In this document: positions 45,245-53,501 of the stretch, in pieces
Layout of the letters: each line of letters starts with the position of its first letter
Position numbering within the stretch: the stretch's first letter is position 1
NCBI RefSeq assembly: GCF_025245835.1
Contig: NZ_JAOBWS010000005.1
Location: 1-64,000, forward strand
Origin: Rheinheimera sp. 4Y26
GTDB taxonomy: Bacteria > Pseudomonadota > Gammaproteobacteria > Enterobacterales > Alteromonadaceae
DNA length: 64,000 bases
Direction: 5' to 3'
Notes under the pieces: generated by a model
Told to the model about the DNA's origin: nothing
What the model saw: the letters and a program-made list of their open reading frames with translations, nothing else
Databases searched by the model: none
Translations under genes and position numbers: made by a program

Positions 45245-45901
45245 TTACTTTTCGCTGGGCATATCGTCAGTTAAATCAAGCGTATAAATATTGTCGATAG
45301 TGGCTGTGCTGGAGTGACTTACCCTTAGGTCTTTTACCCGGCCATTACGCAGACTGTACACCCAGCCATGGACCGTCAGCGACTGTCCTCTGTCCCAGGC
45401 TTCCTGCACAAAACTGGTGTGACAGACGTTTTGCACCTGCTCAATCACGTTCAGTTCACACAGCCGGTTCAGTCTGTCCTGTTCATCGCTGATACTTTCA
45501 ATTTCGTCACGGTGAATGGCATACACGTCTTTGATATTACGCAACCAGTTGTCGACAAACCCCACTTTTTGCTTGTTCATGGCGGCGTTAATACCACCGC
45601 AGCCATAATGGCCGCAGACAATAATATGTTTTACTTTGAGCACATCAATGGCGTATTGCAGTACAGACAAACAGTTGATATCAGAATGCAAAACCAGATT
45701 GGCTACATTACGATGGACAAAAAGTTCCCCGGGCAACAAACCAACAATGTCATTGGCCGGAACTCTGCTGTCTGAGCAGCCTATCCATAAATATTCGGGC
45801 GCCTGTTGTTCTGATAATTTTTTAAAAAAGCCCGGTGCTTCCAGCTCAATTCTGTCTGCCCATGCTTTGTTGTTCTGAAACAAATGTTTAATAGAACTCA
45901 T
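45245..45901 (-). CDS. can: Beta-class carbonic anhydrase
   Basis: Carbonic anhydrase interconverts CO2 and bicarbonate, needed for growth at ambient CO2. The 218-residue protein has the zinc ligands Cys42 and Asp44 in CSDSRVP, and His98 and Cys101 in CGHYGCGG, at the same positions as E. coli Can. It is divergent from the H-NS-like gene and convergent with the secreted unknown. Confidence 0.96.
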   Translation of the reverse strand: MSSIKHLFQNNKAWADRIELEAPGFFKKLSEQQAPEYLWIGCSDSRVPANDIVGLLPGELFVHRNVANLVLHSDINCLSVLQYAIDVLKVKHIIVCGHYGCGGINAAMNKQKVGFVDNWLRNIKDVYAIHRDEIESISDEQDRLNRLCELNVIEQVQNVCHTSFVQEAWDRGQSLTVHGWVYSLRNGRVKDLRVSHSSTATIDNIYTLDLTDDMPSEK

Positions 45902-46109
45902 ACCGACTCCGGAAATTTGCTGCCGCTAAGATACCCTAAATTTGTGACAAACTCAGCACCGACCAGCTGAAAGCACAGAGCTGGTTAGCACCAGAGCATT
46001 AGCCATTTTATAAATGCTTATATAATTAACAGGGAAAATTGTTTCTTTCATTTTGTTTTGCCGCTATTATATTTTCACTATTATTAGGATCCCGATAAAG
46101 GAGCGAACG

Positions 46110-46646
46110 ATGTCATTATTACTTGATAAACGTGAATTAAAAAAAGCAGCAAAAGAATTGACTGTTTTAAAATTACAGGAAGTGATTGACGTACTGACTT
46201 CAGTGCTGGATGAACGCCAGAAAGAATCTGAAGTATTGGCTAAAGTTCGCGAATTTGCTAAAGCTCAGGGTTTTACCCTGGAGCAACTGGGTTACAAATT
46301 AAATGCTGATGGTGTTGCAGTAGCGGTAGAAGCGGAAGAGCCGGCAGAAGGCGATCTGAAACGTCCAATCAAACCAAAATTCAAAACCATTAATAAAGAA
46401 AGTCAGTTTTTTTATGTTGAAAACGGCACTTTACAATTATTAAAAACCCATACAATGAAAAAGGGATTACAAGAGCGCGGCATTAATGTTGTGCCTTTTT
46501 CTAAAGTAGAGAAAAAATATATTAAACAAGTTGATGCTCTGTTAGAAGAAGCCAGCAAACAAGCGCTGACCAACTTTAACAGTAAAGTTGATGTGTGGAA
46601 CGAGTGGGCTGCGCAGCACAATGAAGAAATTCTGGCCAAACGTTAA
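46110..46646 (+). CDS. H-NS-like nucleoid protein with atypical C-terminal half
   Basis: The 178-residue protein starts at the ATG at 46110 behind AAAGGAG. Residues about 1-60 (KRELKKAAKELTVLKLQEVI and the following helices with DERQKESE) resemble the dimerisation domain of H-NS-type proteins, and REFAKAQGFTLEQLGYKL resembles the second part of that domain. The remainder (from about residue 75) is a Lys-rich domain without the usual QGR-like DNA-binding loop or TWTGRGRxP motif. It is probably a DNA- or RNA-associated oligomer, but the second half is unrecognised. Confidence 0.65.
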   Translation: MSLLLDKRELKKAAKELTVLKLQEVIDVLTSVLDERQKESEVLAKVREFAKAQGFTLEQLGYKLNADGVAVAVEAEEPAEGDLKRPIKPKFKTINKESQFFYVENGTLQLLKTHTMKKGLQERGINVVPFSKVEKKYIKQVDALLEEASKQALTNFNSKVDVWNEWAAQHNEEILAKR

Positions 46647-46652
46647 GTTGGC

Positions 46653-46694
46653 AACCAATAAAAAAACCGGCTGATGCCGGTTTTTTTATTGGTT
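46653..46694. terminator. Bidirectional terminator, 19-bp stem
   Basis: AACCAATAAAAAAACCGGC (46653-46671) is perfectly complementary to GCCGGTTTTTTTATTGGTT (46676-46694) with a four-base loop. It lies between the H-NS-like gene and the convergent yciK gene. Confidence 0.93.
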
Positions 46695-46708
46695 AAATTC
46701 AAGCTCTG

Positions 46709-47452
46709 TTATTTAGGCTGGGCATCCAGCGACTGACCATTGACCCCAATACTGGCGTCTGACATCAGATATACATAAAGTGGCATGATGTCGGCCGGGG
46801 TTTTTAAGCTCAGCTGATTTTCACCCGGATAAGCCGCTGTGCGCATTTTGGTGCGGGTCGCGCCTGGGTTAATACAGTTGGTTCTGATGTTGCTGCCTTC
46901 ATATTCATCGGCAATCAGTTGCATCAAACCTTCGGTGCCAAACTTTGAAACGCTGTAAGCGCCCCAATAAGCCCGGCCTTTGCGGCCAACGCCGGACGAG
47001 GTAAAAACTAAAGAGGCCTGAGGTGCCAGCGCCATCACAGGTAACAGTGCCTGTGTCATCAGCATGGCGGAGGTCAGATTGACCTGCAGAATTTTCTGCC
47101 AGGTATCTAAATCTATATGCTCAAAGGGAGTCAGCACGCCCAGCATGCCGGCGTTGTGTAATACACCATCGAGTTTGCCAAATTCGGCTTTAATGGTGCT
47201 GGCCATATCTTGATAATGTTTTTTGCTGGCGCCGTTTAAGTCCAGTGGTACTATGGCCGGCTCCGGACAACCCGCGGCTACAATGCTGTCGTACACAGCC
47301 TCAAGCTTTGCGGTTGTTTTTCCCAGTAGAATCACAGTGGCACCGTAGCGGGCGAAGGTAATGGCTGCTTCTTTACCTATGCCGTCACCGGCTCCTGTTA
47401 CCAGTATTGTCTTGTTGGCCAGCGCTTGTGGAGCTGGCTGAAAATCTTGCAT
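46709..47452 (-). CDS. yciK: YciK-type short-chain dehydrogenase/reductase
   Basis: The 247-residue SDR has the NAD(P)-binding motif VTGAGDGIGKEAA near residue 17, NAG near residue 101, and the catalytic Ser and YxxxK (TSSGVGRKGRAYWGAYSVSK). The ATG at 47452 with AGGTT seven bases before it is preferred to a TTG at 47461. Its E. coli homologue lies between btuR and sohB; here sohB also lies two genes away on the other strand. The substrate is unknown. Confidence 0.9.
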   Translation of the reverse strand: MQDFQPAPQALANKTILVTGAGDGIGKEAAITFARYGATVILLGKTTAKLEAVYDSIVAAGCPEPAIVPLDLNGASKKHYQDMASTIKAEFGKLDGVLHNAGMLGVLTPFEHIDLDTWQKILQVNLTSAMLMTQALLPVMALAPQASLVFTSSGVGRKGRAYWGAYSVSKFGTEGLMQLIADEYEGSNIRTNCINPGATRTKMRTAAYPGENQLSLKTPADIMPLYVYLMSDASIGVNGQSLDAQPK

Positions 47453-47574
47453 ATAAATCAACCTGTAACCTGTTGAAAAATCGGCGCAGCATACTAGTTC
47501 TGCTGCGATTTTGCACCTTTCTTCACAGATATTTAGTTTAACCCTAGCGAAATTTTTTTGGTTAGGTTAACTTT

Positions 47575-47591
47575 AACTGGTCGTAGCTGTT
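47575..47591. promoter_or_regulatory. Possible FadR-like operator upstream of the lipase gene
   Basis: AACTGGTCGTAGCTGTT matches 14 of 17 positions of the FadR consensus as I remember it (AACTGGTC-N-GACC-type). The left half is perfect, the right half poor. It lies 86 bases upstream of a lipase/lysophospholipase gene, whose products would be fatty acids. Confidence 0.3.
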
Positions 47592-47676
47592 GCTAGTTTA
47601 CGAGACAGGAATTCAAAAACTAGAGCTTAAAGAAAGCTTTAGCAAAATAATAAAAAATCAGGACAGGGGAGAATAT

Positions 47677-50085
47677 ATGAAGAAGCTGTTAATAAGCCTG
47701 GCGGTGACCAGCGCGCTCGGGCTGACCGGATGCGGCGATTCACTCAGTGAGTTAAAACAAGAAGCGGTCGATAACGGTACTGTCGTTGTGCCGGTGAGCC
47801 GTGTGGTGTTTGACCCTTCAGCCGGTAAAGTATCTGTACCGAACGATTTGTTGTTCCAGGGCACGACAGATGGCACTCTGGTCATGCCGGGTGAAGCCGT
47901 CGCTGCGCCCAATTATGCCGACCCACAAACAGCCTTAGGTGCGCTGGATGGCTGGTCAACCCAAAACCCATTTAGTGTAGAACTTGCTTTTGCCGGTGGT
48001 GTTTCGTTAGATGCAAGCAGCGCGGCTCGTCCGGATGCGGTGCGTTTGATTGAAGTGCTGATGGGGGACCCGGCTTCAAGCGACCCGAATTGCCGCACAG
48101 TGCCTCGTGGTGTGGCCTGTAAAGCTGTGTCTCAGCTGACTTATGGTCAGGATTTTGTGACCAAAGCTGTAGGCAATAATGTTGCTGTTGTTCCGTTAAA
48201 ACCATTAAAAGCGGCGACGACTTATTTGTTGGTGCTCACCAACAATCTGAAAGACAGTGCCGGTAATGCGGTTGCTCCTTCCACCACTTATGAGCTGGTG
48301 AAACAGGACTTAGCAACGTTGCCACTTGGCACAGATTCACAACGTGCATTACAGGGCCTGATTAACAGTTTCGAAAATGCCGCTGCCAGCATGTCAATTG
48401 CCAAAGACAGCATTATTTACACCGCAGCTATTACCACCCAATCAACCAGCAATGTACTGGGTACTGTCAAACAACTGATGTTACCAAGTGCATTAAATAA
48501 CAATACCGCGCCTGTGCTGCAGGTTGCTGACACCGGTTTGCTGGTGTCTCAGGTGGTGAATCCGGATAAAACAATCCCGACTGACCCAAGTAACCAATAT
48601 TTTATGTTTAATGCGGCCAAGTTATACAGCGGCACCATTAACCTGCCTTATTATTTGGGTGTTTCTACCGCTGACGCGCCAAAAGCAGCTTTATCCACCC
48701 GTTGGGTTGGCCGTTGTGACAGCGGCGCTATGTTAGCTGGTTTATCGGCGGCGCAAAAAGCAGCATTGGAAGGGGCTATTACCAGTCCTGCACAAATGCA
48801 GAACAATGCGGTTTGTAAAGCTGTCAGTGGCGGCGCTTTAATGGATTTAGGTGTAGATAAACAACGTCACCTGACCAAATTTAACGTGGTGCCGAAAGTA
48901 AACTCAGTGCAACAGCTGAAAGTTCAGATGACAGTGCCAAACAGTGCGCTGATTGGCAAAGCCAAGCCGGAAAAAGGCTGGCCTGTAGTGATACTGCAAC
49001 ACGGTATTACCTCCTGTAAAGAAAACATGCTGGCTGTAACTGCCGCTTTATCAGCGCAAGGTTTTGCCACTGTAGCTATTGACCATCCATTACACGGTAG
49101 CCGTGGTTTTGACTTAAATGGCGATGGTAAAGATGAAATTAACGCATCAGGCAGCAGCTGTGGTAAGAGCGGTGATGCCACTGTTTATATGAACCTGGCC
49201 GACCTGCTGGTTACCCGTGACAACCTGCGTCAGAGTATTGCTGATATGCTGGGTCTGCGTCTGGGCCTGAACTTCACTTCACAGCCAGGTTTACTGGATG
49301 GTTCTGATGTCCAGTTTTTAGGTCACTCTTTAGGTGCGATTACCGGTACTTCAATGGTGGCACTGGCAAATGCGCCAACAGGCAATGCCGCTGCAGATTC
49401 TCTGTACAAGTTAAAAGCAGCTTCGCTGGCAATGCCAGGCGGTGCTGTGGCCAACTTCCTGCTGGAATCGCCTGCTTTTGGTAATACCATCAAAGCCAGC
49501 ATTATGCTGAGTTCAGCAACATTGGCTCCGGGCTTTAAAGCTTTTGTTGATGAGCAAAAAGTTTGTGTTGATGCCGCCACTTATGCCGGTTGTTCAGCTG
49601 CTTATGTCACTGACTATCTGGCCTATTTAACTAAAAATGGCCAGGTGGCTGCTTTAACTGCGATTAATGCAACGCTGACTCAGTTTGCATTTGCTGCTCA
49701 GACGGTGACAGATGCAGGTGACCCAAACAACTACGCTGCGACTTTGGTTGCCGGTAAGACTCCGGTTCACATCATTGAAGTTGTTGGCGATGGTGGTAAC
49801 TTTAAACCGGATCAGGTGATCCCGAACCAGGCGGTCAACATGCCACTGGGCGGCACTGAACCATTAGCACGACTGTTAGGTGCGCAGACTCTGCCAGCCA
49901 AAGCAGGTGTGTATCAAGTGACAGGCACAGCGATTAGCCGTTTCCTGCAAGGTGATCACAGTGCTATTTTGAGTCCGGCAACCAGCCGTGCTGCGACCAC
50001 TGAAATGCAGACCCAAACAGCATCATTTATGGTGACTCGTGGTGCTGCGTTGCAGGTAACGAATGCGGCAGTGATTAAAGGTTAA
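47677..50085 (+). CDS. VolA/Pla-1/Cef family surface lipase lipoprotein
   Basis: The 802-residue lipoprotein has lipobox LTGC (Cys19) and an N-terminal bacterial-lipase domain with Ig-like strands. A C-terminal alpha/beta-hydrolase domain has the nucleophile elbow GHSLG at residues 549-553 (Ser551). Homologues such as VolA of Vibrio are surface-exposed lysophospholipases that release fatty acids from host or environmental lipids. The ATG at 47677 is preceded by AGGGGAGA; a longer frame from 47590 has no signal peptide at its start. It is a single-gene unit with its own terminator. Confidence 0.9.
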   Translation: MKKLLISLAVTSALGLTGCGDSLSELKQEAVDNGTVVVPVSRVVFDPSAGKVSVPNDLLFQGTTDGTLVMPGEAVAAPNYADPQTALGALDGWSTQNPFSVELAFAGGVSLDASSAARPDAVRLIEVLMGDPASSDPNCRTVPRGVACKAVSQLTYGQDFVTKAVGNNVAVVPLKPLKAATTYLLVLTNNLKDSAGNAVAPSTTYELVKQDLATLPLGTDSQRALQGLINSFENAAASMSIAKDSIIYTAAITTQSTSNVLGTVKQLMLPSALNNNTAPVLQVADTGLLVSQVVNPDKTIPTDPSNQYFMFNAAKLYSGTINLPYYLGVSTADAPKAALSTRWVGRCDSGAMLAGLSAAQKAALEGAITSPAQMQNNAVCKAVSGGALMDLGVDKQRHLTKFNVVPKVNSVQQLKVQMTVPNSALIGKAKPEKGWPVVILQHGITSCKENMLAVTAALSAQGFATVAIDHPLHGSRGFDLNGDGKDEINASGSSCGKSGDATVYMNLADLLVTRDNLRQSIADMLGLRLGLNFTSQPGLLDGSDVQFLGHSLGAITGTSMVALANAPTGNAAADSLYKLKAASLAMPGGAVANFLLESPAFGNTIKASIMLSSATLAPGFKAFVDEQKVCVDAATYAGCSAAYVTDYLAYLTKNGQVAALTAINATLTQFAFAAQTVTDAGDPNNYAATLVAGKTPVHIIEVVGDGGNFKPDQVIPNQAVNMPLGGTEPLARLLGAQTLPAKAGVYQVTGTAISRFLQGDHSAILSPATSRAATTEMQTQTASFMVTRGAALQVTNAAVIKG

Positions 50086-50103
50086 GTAAATTTTAGCCTG
50101 ACG

Positions 50104-50129
50104 AAAAACCCGGTTCGCCGGGTTTTTTT
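50104..50129 (+). terminator. Terminator of the lipase gene
   Basis: CCCGG (50109-50113) and CCGGG (50118-50122) enclose a TTCG tetraloop, with five A before and seven T after. Confidence 0.92.
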
Positions 50130-50264
50130 ATTGCCTGCAGTTGGTAACAAAACGGGCAAAACACAGTGTTGTACCGCCTTATACTTTGTCCGCTGGTGAC
50201 AAAGCTGTACTCTGCTATTTTTGCCGATACAATGCAGGCAAAGATTTTAAAGAAGGATGAGGTT

Positions 50265-51257
50265 GTGGATTTTCTGCTTGAATACAGTATGTTTTTTCTA
50301 AAAGCGCTGACCATAGTACTGGCAATTGGCGCCGTCCTTTTGATGGGCGTGATGGCTGCGGTAAAGCCTGGTAACCGCAAAGGTGAGCTGACTTTTGACA
50401 ATTTATCTGAAGAACATCAGGCGCTGGTGGAAGATTTACATCAGGGCATGCTGGATAAGAAGGCCTTTAAAAAATGGCAAAAACAACAAAAGGCCGTGGA
50501 TAGTTCCAGCCAAAGCCGGCTTTTTGTGGTGGATTTTCATGGCAGCATGGACGCACATGAAGTGGAAGCTTTGCGCGAAGAAGTAACAGCCGTACTGGCG
50601 ATGGCGACCAAAGATGATGAAGTGCTGGTGCGCCTCGAAAGTGGCGGCGGTGTGGTGCATGGTTATGGTCTGGCCGCTTCGCAGCTTGACCGTTTGCGTC
50701 AGCAGGAGATCCCGTTAACCGTGGCTGTTGATAAAGTGGCGGCCAGTGGTGGTTATATGATGGCTTGTATCGCTAACAAAATTATTGCGGCACCTTTTGC
50801 AATTGTCGGTTCTATTGGTGTGGTCGCGCAGTTGCCGAATTTTCATAAATTATTAAAGAAAAACCATGTTGATGTGGAAATGTTTACCGCCGGCGAATAC
50901 AAACGCACTGTCACTGTTTTTGGCGAGAACACCGACAAAGGCCGCGCCAAGTTTCAGCATGAGCTGGAAGAAACCCATCTGTTGTTTAAAGATTTTGTGC
51001 AAAAACACCGCCCTGTGCTGGATATTGCGCAGGTAGCAACGGGCGAGCACTGGTTTGGTTATCAGGCCTTTGAGTTAAAGCTGGTGGACGAACTGCTGAC
51101 CAGTGATGACTATGTATTAAAACAAATGCAGCAACGTCAGGTGTTTTTAGTGAAATACCAGCTGAAAAAACGTTTGTCGGAGCGGATGGGGCTGGCTGCA
51201 GCTGCAACCATAAATAGCTTATGGCAGCAGGCCAATCGTTTGATGGTGTGGCGTTAA
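50265..51257 (+). CDS. sohB: Inner-membrane peptidase SohB (S49 family)
   Basis: SohB is a membrane-anchored signal-peptide-peptidase-type serine protease. The 330-residue protein has an N-terminal helix (LLEYSMFFLKALTIVLAIGA), a catalytic Ser161 in VAASGGYMMA and a Lys213 in GEYKRT. I prefer the GTG at 50265 with AAGGATGAGG upstream, as homologues begin with this helix; the frame is open from 50166. The stop codon is directly followed by the tpm ATG. Confidence 0.92.
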   Translation: MDFLLEYSMFFLKALTIVLAIGAVLLMGVMAAVKPGNRKGELTFDNLSEEHQALVEDLHQGMLDKKAFKKWQKQQKAVDSSSQSRLFVVDFHGSMDAHEVEALREEVTAVLAMATKDDEVLVRLESGGGVVHGYGLAASQLDRLRQQEIPLTVAVDKVAASGGYMMACIANKIIAAPFAIVGSIGVVAQLPNFHKLLKKNHVDVEMFTAGEYKRTVTVFGENTDKGRAKFQHELEETHLLFKDFVQKHRPVLDIAQVATGEHWFGYQAFELKLVDELLTSDDYVLKQMQQRQVFLVKYQLKKRLSERMGLAAAATINSLWQQANRLMVWR

Positions 51258-51896
51258 ATGGAACCCCAATTCTGGCAGCAGCGCTGGGAGCTCAATGAGC
51301 TGGGCTTTCAGCTTGATGCGGCGCATCCTTTGTTATGCGCTCAGCTGGCTGCTATGCCGCAGCAGTCAAAGGTTTTTGTGCCGCTTTGTGGCAAAAGTCC
51401 GGATATGCATGCGTTAGCGAGCCGTTATCAGGTGATAGGGGCTGAACTTGCAGAAATTGCCTGCCGTGACTTTTTTGCCGAGGCTGGGCTGACTGCTAGC
51501 ACCAGTTCATTTGGTTTGCATCAGCTTTGGCAAAGTGGCGTGTATCAGTTGTGGCAAGGTGATTTTTTTGCCCTGCCACTGGAAGCAGTGGCAGGCACAG
51601 AGCTGATTTATGACAGAGCGGCGTTAATTGCATTGCCACCGCAGATGCGGCTGCAATATGCCGCTAAGTTACAGCAGCTGTTTCAAAAGGCGAAAATGCT
51701 GTTAATCACGCTTGAATACCCGGAAGGTGAAAAACAAGGTCCTCCTTTTGCGGTGTTTGCGGATGAACTGCCGTTATTGTTTCCAAATGCCAGCATTCAG
51801 CTCGCCGGTATTCGCAATCTGACAGGGCAGGGCTTTGCCAGGCGTAAGTTTTCGACCAGTCAGCTGGTGGAAAAAAGTTGGTGGATTTGCTGGTAA
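51258..51896 (+). CDS. tpm: Thiopurine S-methyltransferase
   Basis: The 212-residue SAM-dependent enzyme shows FWQQRWELNELGFQLD at the start, then the SAM site VFVPLCGKSPDM near residue 39 and YDRAALIALPP near residue 118, all typical of bacterial TPMT. The family methylates thiopurines in vitro and selenium or tellurium compounds in some bacteria. It starts right after the sohB stop (TAAATG) and so is probably co-transcribed. Confidence 0.95.
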   Translation: MEPQFWQQRWELNELGFQLDAAHPLLCAQLAAMPQQSKVFVPLCGKSPDMHALASRYQVIGAELAEIACRDFFAEAGLTASTSSFGLHQLWQSGVYQLWQGDFFALPLEAVAGTELIYDRAALIALPPQMRLQYAAKLQQLFQKAKMLLITLEYPEGEKQGPPFAVFADELPLLFPNASIQLAGIRNLTGQGFARRKFSTSQLVEKSWWICW

Positions 51897-51955
51897 TGGG
51901 AGTTTTGTTGGTAAGCGCAACAGAATCCGTACTCACATAGTTTGAAATCGAGAAA

Positions 51956-51994
51956 CATAATAAAAAAACCGGCTTAGCCGGTTTTTTTATTATG
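51956..51994. terminator. Bidirectional terminator between tpm and the symporter gene
   Basis: CATAATAAAAAAACCGGCT (51956-51974) is the perfect complement of AGCCGGTTTTTTTATTATG (51976-51994). It lies between convergent genes. Confidence 0.93.
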
Positions 51995-52017
51995 TAAAAG
52001 TGCGTTGGCCCGGGTTG

Positions 52018-53331
52018 TTATAACTTGTCGCTTTTACCTGCATCCGGATCATTAAACACATTCATATCCATACATTTTTCACTTTTGCCTACCAGACAGG
52101 AAACCATGGCATCGCCTGTAATATTGACTGCAGTGCGGGTCATATCCAGTAAACGGTCTACACCAATAATCAGGGCAATACCTTCCACAGGTAAACCAAC
52201 CTGTTGTAATACCATGGCCAGCATCACTAAACCCACACCCGGAACACCGGCAGTACCAATTGATGCCAGAGTGGCAGTTAATACCACCAGTACATAATCA
52301 GCTGCGGTCAGGTCAATATTGTAAACCTGGGCAATAAACACAGTAGCGACACCCTGCATGATAGCGGTGCCGTCCATGTTAATAGTGGCGCCAAGCGGAA
52401 TGGTAAAAGAAGCAACCTTGTTATCAATGCCAAGCTTGCCAGTGGTGGTAGCCATATTACTGGCGATAGTGGCGTTACTGCTGGAGGTACTAAATGCAAA
52501 TAAAGCTGTTTCTTTCATTTTGCGAAAGAACATGATTGGGTTTAAGCCACCAATCAGTTTAATAAAAGCGCCATACACCACTAAACCGTGGAAGAACAAC
52601 ACAAAAAGTACAACCAGGAAATATTTGCCGAGATTGGCCATATCATTCAGTTCAAGGGTGGTGAACAGTTTAGCCATCAGGAAAAACACACCATAAGGTG
52701 ATAAATGCATCACAATATTCACCAGATGCATCACTACAGTGTTTAAATCTTCAAACATCTGACGTACACGTTGACCTGCTTCACCGCTTAACGCGATGGC
52801 AATGCCAAATAACACTGCAAAAATAATAATTTGCAACATTTCACCTTTGGCCATGGCTTCCACCGGGTTACTCGGGAACATGTTAATAAAAACCTGCGCC
52901 ACTGAAGGTGCTTCTGCCACCTGATAGCTTTGTGCCAACGGCATATTAACGCCAACACCAGGGCTAAAAAGTAATGCAAAAAAGATGGCGATGGCGATGG
53001 CGATGGCAGTTGTCAGAATATATAAGCCCATGGATTTTGAACCTATACGGCCAAGGGTGCTGATATCCTTTAACGAGCTGGTACCGCAGATCAAAGAAAC
53101 CAGTACCAGTGGCACCACCAGCATTTTTAAACTGGCCACAAATATTTGACCACCAACGTGGAAAATACCGTCAACGAACAACGCTTTGATACCAATAGTA
53201 AAACCAGCAAGCGAAACTTCTTTTTCCGCCGCGCCGCCCAGGATCCACTGGAAGAAGGAACCCACCAAAACACCCAGCGCCATGGCAATTAAAATCCGGC
53301 TGGTCAGATTAAATTTTGTATTTGTAGTCAT
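52018..53331 (-). CDS. Dicarboxylate/amino acid:cation symporter (DAACS family)
   Basis: The 437-residue inner-membrane transporter has the family serine-rich hairpin (FAFSTSSSNATIASNMATTT near residue 280) and the substrate-site motif TINMDGTAIMQG. Members such as GltP or DctA import glutamate, aspartate or C4-dicarboxylates with H+ or Na+. The start ATG at 53331 fits the family N-terminus, but no purine-rich ribosome site precedes it: the upstream sequence reads CTCAACTCCCCTG. A longer frame begins at 53388, also without one. Confidence 0.92.
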   Translation of the reverse strand: MTTNTKFNLTSRILIAMALGVLVGSFFQWILGGAAEKEVSLAGFTIGIKALFVDGIFHVGGQIFVASLKMLVVPLVLVSLICGTSSLKDISTLGRIGSKSMGLYILTTAIAIAIAIFFALLFSPGVGVNMPLAQSYQVAEAPSVAQVFINMFPSNPVEAMAKGEMLQIIIFAVLFGIAIALSGEAGQRVRQMFEDLNTVVMHLVNIVMHLSPYGVFFLMAKLFTTLELNDMANLGKYFLVVLFVLFFHGLVVYGAFIKLIGGLNPIMFFRKMKETALFAFSTSSSNATIASNMATTTGKLGIDNKVASFTIPLGATINMDGTAIMQGVATVFIAQVYNIDLTAADYVLVVLTATLASIGTAGVPGVGLVMLAMVLQQVGLPVEGIALIIGVDRLLDMTRTAVNITGDAMVSCLVGKSEKCMDMNVFNDPDAGKSDKL

Positions 53332-53501
53332 CAGGGGAGTTGAGTTATAACTGTTGAAAATGGCGGTTAGCCTAACAGTTTCTGCCATAAAAGAAAAATT
53401 TACTGAAAATCCGAGAATTAGCGCTGCCGGTTTTTAAATTAATCGGCTAAGATGCAGAATTAACAAAATCTAAATATAAGAAACAGCTAGGGAGAGTTTT
53501 C

